A stretch of 51,217 nt of DNA from CAZCZU01 sp964503475. Its GTDB lineage: Bacteria; Pseudomonadota; Zetaproteobacteria; Mariprofundales; Mariprofundaceae. Of this stretch, positions 1-7,495 are shown piece by piece; position 1 is the first letter of the stretch; each line of letters begins with the position of its first letter. The notes below the pieces were generated by a model. The model was not told the origin of the DNA, did not search any database, and saw only the letters and a program-made list of their open reading frames with translations. Both the position numbers and the translations under genes were made by a program. The stretch is taken from the NCBI GenBank assembly GCA_964503475.1, contig CAZCZU010000017.1, positions 1-51,217 of the forward strand, given 5' to 3'.

Positions 1-111
1 CTCTCCCCCCTAGGCAAACATCCTAGCCTAAAGTCTGAATGTCCGCTTTTGGCCGGACTCGGTCGTTGGTTTGGCGGCTTGTTTTAACATCCGGAGTGGT
101 GCACAACAAGA

Positions 112-139
112 AAAGGCCCGCCTGAAAAGGCGGGCCTTT
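112..139 (-). terminator. Rho-independent terminator of the delta carbonic anhydrase gene
   Basis: Two 11-base arms (AAAGGCCCGCC at 112-122 and GGCGGGCCTTT at 129-139) are perfect complements around a 6-base loop. Read on the minus strand the stem is followed by TTCTTGTTG. It lies 20 bases past the stop of the minus-strand carbonic anhydrase gene, so it fits as its terminator. Bases 1-110 hold no gene I can recognise. Confidence 0.8.
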
Positions 140-158
140 GTGTTGCAGTCCGGCGATC

Positions 159-1055
159 TTATTTGATCGGGGAGAGCAGGTCCGGGTTCGTGACCAGGTT
201 GCGCACGCCGTGGGCGTGGTCTTCCTTGAACTCGTTACCCTTGCACCATTCGCCGACGGTGTTGATGTCGACCTTGGCGACGTTCGGGAATACCTGCCAG
301 GAGACCTGGAACGGCGAACCCTTCTCGTCGTAGCCCGGGCCGGTGGTGGAGCCGATGTAGTTCACCGGGGTGCCCAGGTTGGTCGGCATGTTCACAGCCT
401 GGTACTTGCCATGCTTCTTGCCGACTTTGGTCAGCTTGCCGAAGTCCAGGGCATGCCTGTCGTTGACGACCACGTAGACCTGCGCCTCAACACGCAGCTG
501 CGGGTTGTTATCGACATCCTTGTCCAGGCAGGAGCCGAGCGTTGCACCCGGGGTGATGTCGGCGGTGGAGTGTACGTAGTGCACCTCGATGGTGTCGCCC
601 GGCTTCAGGGTGCTGTGCGAGCTGTCGCAGATCTTGCCGTGCGTCGGCTTGAGCTCCTTCTTGCTCACGTCGATCACGGCCTTGTAGCCGCTCTGGTAGC
701 CGTGGCCATCGCCATTGCCGGCATACTCGGTGAACTGGCCGCCCTTGTGCTCGGCATTCTTGTGGAAGTGAATGTTGCACAGGTTCATCTGCGAGTAGGC
801 CGGAGCCTCCGAGAAGACCAGATCATTGTTGCCCGCTTTGGAATCGATATCGCGCGGTGCCTGCGGGCCGAAGCCCTTGCCTTTGGTGTTGTCGGCCAGG
901 TGCTTGCGCTGCTCGGCAACCACCTTGTCGGATGCGACCGCATGGCCGCCGTGACCCGACATGCCGTGCTCGTCGCCATGGCCATGCTCGCTGGCGATGG
1001 CGGGTGACGCCATAAATACGACCGCAGCAGCGGCCATCATGAGATGTTTCCTCAT
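159..1055 (-). CDS. Delta-class carbonic anhydrase, exported
   Basis: Predicted 298-residue secreted enzyme for CO2/bicarbonate interconversion, most likely in the periplasm. I chose the start at 1055 because a GAGAGGG ribosome site lies just upstream and the product begins with a signal peptide (MRKHLMMAAAAVVFMASPAIA) followed by a His/Gly-rich stretch. The longer reading from 1160 would put 35 unlikely residues ahead of the signal. The core has the delta-CA-like segment NLCNIHFHKNAEHKGGQF, where the HxH would supply two metal ligands; a third His would come from the downstream beta strands. Single-gene unit with its own terminator. In an autotroph it would supply inorganic carbon; that role is inferred. 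Confidence 0.82.
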   Translation of the reverse strand: MRKHLMMAAAAVVFMASPAIASEHGHGDEHGMSGHGGHAVASDKVVAEQRKHLADNTKGKGFGPQAPRDIDSKAGNNDLVFSEAPAYSQMNLCNIHFHKNAEHKGGQFTEYAGNGDGHGYQSGYKAVIDVSKKELKPTHGKICDSSHSTLKPGDTIEVHYVHSTADITPGATLGSCLDKDVDNNPQLRVEAQVYVVVNDRHALDFGKLTKVGKKHGKYQAVNMPTNLGTPVNYIGSTTGPGYDEKGSPFQVSWQVFPNVAKVDINTVGEWCKGNEFKEDHAHGVRNLVTNPDLLSPIK

Positions 1056-1210
1056 TTCCCTCTCCCCGTAAGTTGTACAATTGAATCGCCGTAAAGAAAC
1101 GGCAGTCGTGAATATATTAATGATTCTTAATGATTCAAGCCCTGGATTTTTGTGCCACAATTACAACGAGATAGATGGCATGGTGGCGATGGCTGCGAAG
1201 GAGATGGGTG

Positions 1211-2596
1211 ATGTTGAAAAAAGTATTGATCGGTCTGGGTGCGCTTCTGGTTCTGCTGTTGCTTATTCCCTTCCTGATTCCCTCCGACACCATTCGCCAG
1301 CAGGCGGAACAGACGGCCAGCGAAGCGATCGAGGCCAAGGTGACGATCGGCGATCTGGGGGTGCGTATCCTGCCGGTGCCCGGTGTCACCATCGCCGATG
1401 TGGCGGTCTACGATACAGCGAAAACGGATGCGAAAAGCGAACCCAGGGCATCGGTAGGGAGCGGCAGCGTTACGGTCGCGGTGATGCCGCTGCTGAGTGG
1501 CCGTGTCGAGTTGAAGAAGATCCGCCTTGAGAAGATTCATGTGCGCCTGGAGCCGCCGGAGAAGGGCAAGCCCGCACCGTTCGTGACCATCGATAAGGTG
1601 ACGGGGGCGGTTAACCTGCAGGGCGAGCAGATCGATCTTCCGGATGTCGCCGTTGCCGGTATCGCCGTGCACGACGTGGCGGACGGCACGCCGCAGGTGG
1701 CCGTGGCATCGGGCACCGTCAAGGAGATCGTTGCCGTGCCTGCGAAGTCCGAGGCGACCCTGACCGGCATCGATATCCGCAATATTCGCCTGCGGGTGGG
1801 CGAGAAGGCGAAAGGCAAGGATGTGCACACCGTGCTGGTGGATGGCATTACCGGTGAAGTGAAGCTGACGGCGGAGAAGCTGACGCTGCCCAACTGGCAG
1901 GCCCGCCTCTACAAGGGCACGGTCGATGTGAATGCCGAGATGACACCGCTTGAGGGCAGGAAGCGTACCCTGACAGCGACCATGAAGGCGGGCGGTATCC
2001 GGATGCAGTCGCTGATTTCCGATGCCACCGGTCAGAAGCGCATGTCCGGCAGCCTCTCGTCGAAGCTGAAAATTTATGCGCGAGGCGCGGATGGCGATGC
2101 CATGCAGCGCTCGCTGCGCGTGGACGGCCCGGTCGATCTCGGCAAGGGCACTTTCTACGAGGTGAGCCTGAAGGGCGGCGCCTCGTTGCTGATTCCCGGC
2201 ACCAGCAGTAAGGGCGATATCAAATACGACAAGCTGAATACCGGCCTGAAGGTGCGCGGCAAGGATATCCGGGCCGAGAACTTTTCGCTGGTCTCCGATG
2301 TGCTCGATGCCAAGGGCAATGTGCACATCGCGGCCGACAGGAAGCTGGATGGCGAGATGATGGTCTCCAGCACCATGGGGCTTTCCGGTGCCAAGCTGAT
2401 GCTGGGCGGTACGGCCGATGATCCGCTCATCTATCCGGCACCGTCGTCGATGATCGGCGGTGCGATCGGTGGCTCGGTGGGCGGGCCTGCCGGTGCCGCG
2501 GTCGGTGCCAAGGTGGGCGGTGCCGTCGGTTCGACGGTGGAGAAGATCGGATCGGGGATCGGCAGCCTGTTCGGCGGTGGCGACAAGAAGAAGTAG
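1211..2596 (+). CDS. AsmA-like family protein
   Basis: 461 residues. The chosen ATG at 1211 is preceded by AAGGAG with 7-base spacing; upstream in-frame starts lack a site. An N-terminal membrane anchor (LIGLGALLVLLLLIPFLI) is followed by the DTIRQQAEQTASEAI segment typical of AsmA/YhjG proteins and a long beta-rich periplasmic body. AsmA-type proteins span the envelope and influence outer-membrane assembly or lipid transfer. The C-terminus (about residues 400-460) is a Gly-zipper run (GGAIGGSVGG, GAAVGAKVGG) that may insert into a membrane. Function beyond the family is not visible. Confidence 0.75.
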   Translation: MLKKVLIGLGALLVLLLLIPFLIPSDTIRQQAEQTASEAIEAKVTIGDLGVRILPVPGVTIADVAVYDTAKTDAKSEPRASVGSGSVTVAVMPLLSGRVELKKIRLEKIHVRLEPPEKGKPAPFVTIDKVTGAVNLQGEQIDLPDVAVAGIAVHDVADGTPQVAVASGTVKEIVAVPAKSEATLTGIDIRNIRLRVGEKAKGKDVHTVLVDGITGEVKLTAEKLTLPNWQARLYKGTVDVNAEMTPLEGRKRTLTATMKAGGIRMQSLISDATGQKRMSGSLSSKLKIYARGADGDAMQRSLRVDGPVDLGKGTFYEVSLKGGASLLIPGTSSKGDIKYDKLNTGLKVRGKDIRAENFSLVSDVLDAKGNVHIAADRKLDGEMMVSSTMGLSGAKLMLGGTADDPLIYPAPSSMIGGAIGGSVGGPAGAAVGAKVGGAVGSTVEKIGSGIGSLFGGGDKKK

Positions 2597-2611
2597 TGCA
2601 TGATGTGGCGT

Positions 2612-2637
2612 GGAGAGGGGCCGTATGGCCCCTCTCC
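2612..2637. terminator. Hairpin between convergent genes
   Basis: GGAGAGGGGCC and GGCCCCTCTCC pair perfectly over a GTAT loop, between the stop of the AsmA-like gene and the stop of the Na/Pi cotransporter gene. There is no clean T run on either side, so it may act as a bidirectional transcript end rather than a strong intrinsic terminator. Confidence 0.5.
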
Positions 2638-2646
2638 CGTCACGAC

Positions 2647-4344
2647 TCAGTGTGAATCGGGCAGGGTCTCGGTGTTTTCGTTTTCCGTTGAGGCAGGGGG
2701 CTCTTCGCTTGCGGGAGGTGTCTTGGTGGCCTCATCGCTGTAGGTGGCGAAGGTGTGCAACTCCAGCGCCCCCTTGGTGATCTGTTTCACCATCTGCATC
2801 AGCGTTTTCAGCAGCTCGATAATCTCGACCATGTGGCGGATGGAGAGTGAGCCCCGTGTTCCGGCGCGCAGCAGCGATGCCTTCAGTCGCTTGTACTCCT
2901 CCTGCACAAGCTCGGACTGCTCCTGGCACTTCCCGGCATCGAATACCTCGCTTTCGGTATCGGAGATCTCCAGCGCTTTGACAATCTGGCTGCGGAAGTG
3001 AGCCAGGTCGCTCTCCAGCCCCTGCGGGATTTTGCCGGGCGGCGTGCTCTGCATGCGGTCAACCACTGCGGCGATATCGCTGACATCCTTGAAATAGCGG
3101 GTGGCGGCCAGTGCATGCGGAAACGCTTCGGCCAGATGCTCGGGCAGTTGCCGCTCACGCAGCTTCGAAGCGAAGGCATCCACGGCATCGACCAGACGCA
3201 CCAGGATATCCTGATCGCTGCGGCGACTGCTGCTCATGCTTGCCTCGGTGCTGGTGGCGTCCTTGCCCATGCGGCGGGCAATGCCGGAGATACGGGCAAT
3301 TTCGCGTCCCATGGCCTGCTGGGCCAGCGATGGGGTGTCGGCCAGGGTCTTGTCCAGGTATTTGGGGCGGGATTCATCCTCCTCGGCGGCCCGGAACCGC
3401 CCCTCCAGCATGGTCACCATACGCGGGGTCAGCGGCCACATCAGCAACACGCCCATCACATTGAACAGGGTGTGGAACAGGGCCAGGAAGGTGGCCGGTT
3501 GCGAGCCGAGGCCGGTCGCCGATGCCAGCGAGGTGATCATCCACAGCAGCAGCGGCAGCATCAGGATGGCGGCCAGGCCGGTGACCAGGTTGAACAGCAC
3601 ATGCGCCGCTGCGGCGCGTTTGGCATTGGGCGTGGCGCCGATGACGGCAATGACGGCGGTCGAGGTGGTGCCGAGGTTGGCGCCGATCACCATCATTGCG
3701 GCCGATTCGAGCGGAATCCAGCCACTGCCGGCTGCGGTCAGGGTCAGGGCGATCGAGGCACTGGAGGACTGCATCAGCAGGGTGACGATGAAGCCGATGC
3801 CGGCGAAGAGCAGGTAGTTCCAGAGCGAATCGCTGTAGAGCGCCTGCAGGTCGACCGACTGATCCAGGCCGGTGAACGCACTGCGCAGCAGATCGATGCC
3901 GAGAAAGAGCAGGCCGAAGCCGGCCAGCGCCTGCCCAGCCGGGCCACGGCGCCCCCGCTTGCTGAGCAGCCACATGAAGGTGCCGATGCCGATGGCCGGC
4001 AGGGCCAGCAGCTGGATGTTGACGTGGAAGCCGAGAATGGCGACCAGCCAGCCGGTCATGGTGGTGCCGATATTGCTGCCGTAGATGATGGCGGTGGCCT
4101 GGAAGAGATTGAGAAGGCCTGCATTGACGAAACCGATGGTGGCGACGGTGACGGCACCCGAGGCCTGCACGATGGCCGTGATCAGTGCGCCCGAGGCGAT
4201 CCCCTTCAGCCGGGTGCGCGTGGAGCGGCTGAGGATGGCCCGCAGCGAGTTGCCGGCGGCCAGCTTCAGCCCCTCCGTCATCAGGTGCATGCCGAGCAGG
4301 AAAAGTCCCATGCCGCCCAGCAGTGAGTTGATCATGTTTTCCAT
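2647..4344 (-). CDS. Na+/phosphate cotransporter family protein with PhoU-like C-terminal domain
   Basis: 565 residues from the ATG at 4344 (MENMINSLLGG), which starts the first hydrophobic segment; the longer reading adds a non-homologous Ser/Pro-rich leader. Residues about 1-310 are hydrophobic and carry the two inverted-repeat signatures of NptA/YjbB transporters, IVQASGAVTVATIG followed by GSNIGTTMTG, and LMQSSSASIALTL followed by GANLGTTSTA. The cytoplasmic C-terminal third (about 340-540) is helical and PhoU-like. The family moves phosphate with sodium. The gene begins 10 bases after the stop of the upstream P-type ATPase gene, so the two are probably co-transcribed. Confidence 0.85.
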   Translation of the reverse strand: MENMINSLLGGMGLFLLGMHLMTEGLKLAAGNSLRAILSRSTRTRLKGIASGALITAIVQASGAVTVATIGFVNAGLLNLFQATAIIYGSNIGTTMTGWLVAILGFHVNIQLLALPAIGIGTFMWLLSKRGRRGPAGQALAGFGLLFLGIDLLRSAFTGLDQSVDLQALYSDSLWNYLLFAGIGFIVTLLMQSSSASIALTLTAAGSGWIPLESAAMMVIGANLGTTSTAVIAVIGATPNAKRAAAAHVLFNLVTGLAAILMLPLLLWMITSLASATGLGSQPATFLALFHTLFNVMGVLLMWPLTPRMVTMLEGRFRAAEEDESRPKYLDKTLADTPSLAQQAMGREIARISGIARRMGKDATSTEASMSSSRRSDQDILVRLVDAVDAFASKLRERQLPEHLAEAFPHALAATRYFKDVSDIAAVVDRMQSTPPGKIPQGLESDLAHFRSQIVKALEISDTESEVFDAGKCQEQSELVQEEYKRLKASLLRAGTRGSLSIRHMVEIIELLKTLMQMVKQITKGALELHTFATYSDEATKTPPASEEPPASTENENTETLPDSH

Positions 4345-4354
4345 ACTGTCTCGC

Positions 4355-6946
4355 CTAGGTGGGACGCCGCCGGATGAATCGGGTGGTCCACTGTTTGACC
4401 ATATCGTTGAAGATGAACTCTGCCAGAGCGTAGGCCCAGATCCAGAGGGCATACTCCCAGCCGATGGGGGCGATGAAGATGCCGTAGACGGCGATCAGGG
4501 TACCGATGATTTCGGTGCCGAAGGTGGCCGAGAAGAGCAGCGGCGAGGGGTAGGGGCGTTGCCAGAACCAGCCCTGGGCGCGGGTGATGTACAGGGTGCT
4601 GTGACCGGCGACGATCAGTTTGAGGAAAATCATCGACTGGATGATCTCCTCGGAGAAGCCGTACTGGCGCAGCAGGAAATAGAGCACGAACGACCAGACG
4701 ACACCCGAGACGCCCAGCATGCTCGAAATGGTCAGCAGCTCGGGCATGTTCCAGCGCACCGGCGTGGAACTGATGCGGGTGTTGTCGTAGGCGATGGCTA
4801 GGATGGGGATATCGTTGAGCAGGGCCAGCAGGATGATCATCAGGGCGGTGATCGGGTAGAAGTTGAACACCACGATACAGAGCGAGATGAAGAGAATGAC
4901 GCGGATGGTTTCGGCAATGCGGAAAATGGCATAGCTCTTCATGCGCTCGAAGGTGATACGGGCCTGCTGGATCGCCTCGTTGATCACCCCCAGTCCCGGT
5001 GCCGTGAGGATGATATCGGCCGAGGCGCGGGCGGCATCGGTGGCGTTGGAGACGGCGATGCCGCAGTCGGCCTTTTTCAGGGCGGGGGCATCGTTCACGC
5101 CGTCGCCGGTCATGGCCACGATATGGCCGCTGCGTTGCAGACTGTCGACGATGCGGTACTTATCCTCCGGCACCACCTCGGCGAAGATGGCGACCGATTC
5201 GATCATCTCGAGGATGGCTGACTCATGCGTGTGCACGAATTCACGCTCCAGCAGGCTGGTGTCGTACATCTCCTGCACGCTCTCCATCACCGTATCGGCA
5301 AAGGCCTGCGCATCGGCCCGGCTCACTTTCGGGCTCAGTCGCTGGTAGATGGCGGCCGAAAGCACGCTGGCCAGGGTCAGCAGCTCGTTGCCGGCCGTGC
5401 CGGTGAGCTGGGCGGAGCGCATGCTCTTCGTCGGCAGGCCGAGCAGGGCGCCGATTTCACGGGCGATGGCGAGGTTGTCGCCGGTGATCATCTTGATCTC
5501 GATGCCGTGCTCCTGCATATCGGCAATGACCGGTCGCGAATCGTCGCGGGGCGGATCGTAGAGCGGGATCAGGCCCAGCAACTGCAGCGGCGCTTCGCCC
5601 TGCCGGCGCCCGACTGCCAGGGTGCGATAACCTTTCGAGGCCAGAAGATCGACCATCTTGCCGATCTTGTCGGCCTCTTCATCGGCGAGTTCGGCCATGG
5701 CCATCAGGGTTTGTGCCGCTCCCTTCACGGCGGTGAAACTTTCCTTCTCCTTCTCGACTTCTGCTTCGGTGCGTTTGCGTACGGGGTCAAAGGCGGTGAA
5801 CGAAAGCTGGCGGTAGCTTTGCCAGTCGATTTCGGGGAAGTGCTCGTCGATGTAGTGGAAGAGCGGCATCTCGATCGGGTCGCGGTTCTCCAGTCGCGAG
5901 GCCAGGGCGGCGGTCAGGAACAGCTCCCGGTCGCTGAAGCCATCAAAGACCATCGGATCGGCCACCTGCATCTCATTGCGGGTCAGCGTACCGGTCTTGT
6001 CCGAGCAGAAGATGTCGACCCCGGCCATCTCCTCGATGGCGGTCAGGCGGCTGACGATCGCTTTGCGGCGGGCCAGGTTCATCGCCCCCACAGCCATGGT
6101 GACCGACAGGACGGCCGGCAGGGCCACCGGAATGGCGGCCACGGCCAGCACCAGGGCGAAGCGGGCGATATCGATCAGGTTTTCATGCCGGAACAGCGAT
6201 ACCATGACCACGAGCACGATCAGTGCGAGGGTCATCAGGATCAGGAAATCGCCGATGCGGATTACCATCTTCTGGAAGTGGCTGCGCTCCTCCTTCTCCG
6301 CCTTGGCGACCAGGGCGACCAGTTCATGGAAATTGGTCGAGGCACCGGTGTTGACTACCACGGCCAGCATCTCGCCCTGTTTGACGATGGTGTTGGCGTA
6401 GGCCACTTCGCTCATTTTTTTGCTCACCGGCAGCGATTCGCCGGTCAGGGATGACTGGTCGACCAGCAGGTAGTCGCCACGGCAGAGCTGAACATCGGCC
6501 GGGATGACATTGCCGATGCGCAGCTTGATCACATCGCCGGGTACCAGTTCGCGGGCAGGAATATCGATGAAGGCGCCATCGCGCAGCACCAGTGCTTCGA
6601 TGCCCAGCTTCTGTTTCAGTGCTTTCAGTGCATTCAGGGCCCGGTGTTCCTGGAAGAAGTCGATACCGGCATTGACCAGCAGCATCACCATGATGATGGC
6701 GAAATCCTCCCACTTCTGGACGATGGCCGAGAGCAGGGCGGCGATCTCGATCATCCACGGGATCGGCCCCCAGAAGCGACGGAAGATGCGGTGCCAGAGG
6801 GCTTCCTCCCGCTCCTGCAGCTCGTTGTAGCCGTACTCTTCCAGCCTCTGGGCCGCATCGGCGGCGCTGAGGCCGTTGACGCAGTCCGTCTGCAGGTTGC
6901 TGTAGGTCTCTTCGATGGATTGACGGGCGTATTGGTCCGTTTTCAT
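4355..6946 (-). CDS. P-type H+-transporting ATPase (plasma-membrane type IIIA)
   Basis: 863 residues, normal for the family. An N-terminal cation-ATPase domain (about 10-75) precedes TM helices, the actuator motif TGES near 169-172, the PVALP ion-binding kink near 273-277, the phosphorylation site CSDKTGTLT with Asp316, and the hinge MTGDGVNDAPALKKADCG. Overall similarity is to type IIIA proton pumps rather than heavy-metal or Ca pumps: there is no CPC motif and no metal-binding N-domain. It should hydrolyse ATP to export protons. GGAG precedes the ATG at 6946. Coupling with the phosphate transporter gene downstream is inferred from spacing. Confidence 0.88.
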   Translation of the reverse strand: MKTDQYARQSIEETYSNLQTDCVNGLSAADAAQRLEEYGYNELQEREEALWHRIFRRFWGPIPWMIEIAALLSAIVQKWEDFAIIMVMLLVNAGIDFFQEHRALNALKALKQKLGIEALVLRDGAFIDIPARELVPGDVIKLRIGNVIPADVQLCRGDYLLVDQSSLTGESLPVSKKMSEVAYANTIVKQGEMLAVVVNTGASTNFHELVALVAKAEKEERSHFQKMVIRIGDFLILMTLALIVLVVMVSLFRHENLIDIARFALVLAVAAIPVALPAVLSVTMAVGAMNLARRKAIVSRLTAIEEMAGVDIFCSDKTGTLTRNEMQVADPMVFDGFSDRELFLTAALASRLENRDPIEMPLFHYIDEHFPEIDWQSYRQLSFTAFDPVRKRTEAEVEKEKESFTAVKGAAQTLMAMAELADEEADKIGKMVDLLASKGYRTLAVGRRQGEAPLQLLGLIPLYDPPRDDSRPVIADMQEHGIEIKMITGDNLAIAREIGALLGLPTKSMRSAQLTGTAGNELLTLASVLSAAIYQRLSPKVSRADAQAFADTVMESVQEMYDTSLLEREFVHTHESAILEMIESVAIFAEVVPEDKYRIVDSLQRSGHIVAMTGDGVNDAPALKKADCGIAVSNATDAARASADIILTAPGLGVINEAIQQARITFERMKSYAIFRIAETIRVILFISLCIVVFNFYPITALMIILLALLNDIPILAIAYDNTRISSTPVRWNMPELLTISSMLGVSGVVWSFVLYFLLRQYGFSEEIIQSMIFLKLIVAGHSTLYITRAQGWFWQRPYPSPLLFSATFGTEIIGTLIAVYGIFIAPIGWEYALWIWAYALAEFIFNDMVKQWTTRFIRRRPT

Positions 6947-7050
6947 GCCTTAAGCTCCTTGCCGGTGGCCAAAACGGTGGCGGATTGGATTGCGTTTAGT
7001 GTAGCGCAACGGAGCGGCGATTGCCGGTGCGGCGGGAGAAGACGCCGATC

Positions 7051-7233
7051 TCAGGCGTTGAGCACCAGAAACGACCAGCCGCCGGCAATGGCGGCGGTCA
7101 GGAAACTGAACAGCGAGAGGCCGGAGAAGGTAGCTGCCGCCCCTTTCTTGCCCACTTTCATCGCCCGCCAGGCGAACCAGGCGCAAAAACAGCCGATTGG
7201 AACCGAGAGGGCAACAAATATGAGCAACAGCAT
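7051..7233 (-). CDS. Small two-helix membrane protein, unknown function
   Basis: 60 residues, MLLLIFVALSVPIG... to ...WSFLVLNA. Two hydrophobic helices (about 1-22 and 38-58) are joined by a short basic loop (RAMKVGKK). I prefer the ATG at 7233 because the longer reading adds a non-hydrophobic leader, but no good ribosome site is seen. It lies 104 bases upstream of the ATPase gene on the same strand. I do not recognise the family. Confidence 0.5.
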   Translation of the reverse strand: MLLLIFVALSVPIGCFCAWFAWRAMKVGKKGAAATFSGLSLFSFLTAAIAGGWSFLVLNA

Positions 7234-7364
7234 GCGCTGCAGACTAGAAGCTGCCGGGATGGCTGCCAAGCGTTGTCCGTTTGCATCGCGAGCATGATTG
7301 GTCTTACCTGAAACATTATGGACATGCGGATCACTGCCCGGTTGATGATGCGACTTGCTGCTCC

Positions 7365-7408
7365 CGGCCAATTCCTTGCCAGGAGTCGGCCACGCCCTTG
7401 CCAGGCCT
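7365..7408. repeat. Imperfect 22-base tandem repeat ahead of the cbb3 oxidase gene
   Basis: Two adjacent 22-base units each read CGGCCA-N5-TTGCCAGG (7365-7386 and 7387-7408). Each contains a GG-N10-GC spacing like a weak sigma-54 promoter, but the -24 box is poor. The region 7234-7495 otherwise has no gene I can support; it must carry the promoter of the oxidase gene. Confidence 0.4.
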
Positions 7409-7495
7409 TTTACCCGTGCCTTTTTATCCACTCCATACCTCCCCGTGAAATGTCTTTGAGCCCTGCATACGACAGCAGGCATTCGGAGGTGCAAT

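Noticed and set aside
138..1007. Long plus-strand ORF opposite the carbonic anhydrase gene
   Set aside because: It is the antisense shadow of a gene with a signal peptide, family motif and ribosome site; its own translation shows no recognisable domain.
2998..4326. 442-codon plus-strand ORF opposite the Na/Pi cotransporter gene
   Set aside because: Composition (Gln/Gly/His/Arg-rich, no hydrophobic core) is that of an antisense frame; the minus strand has clear transporter repeats.
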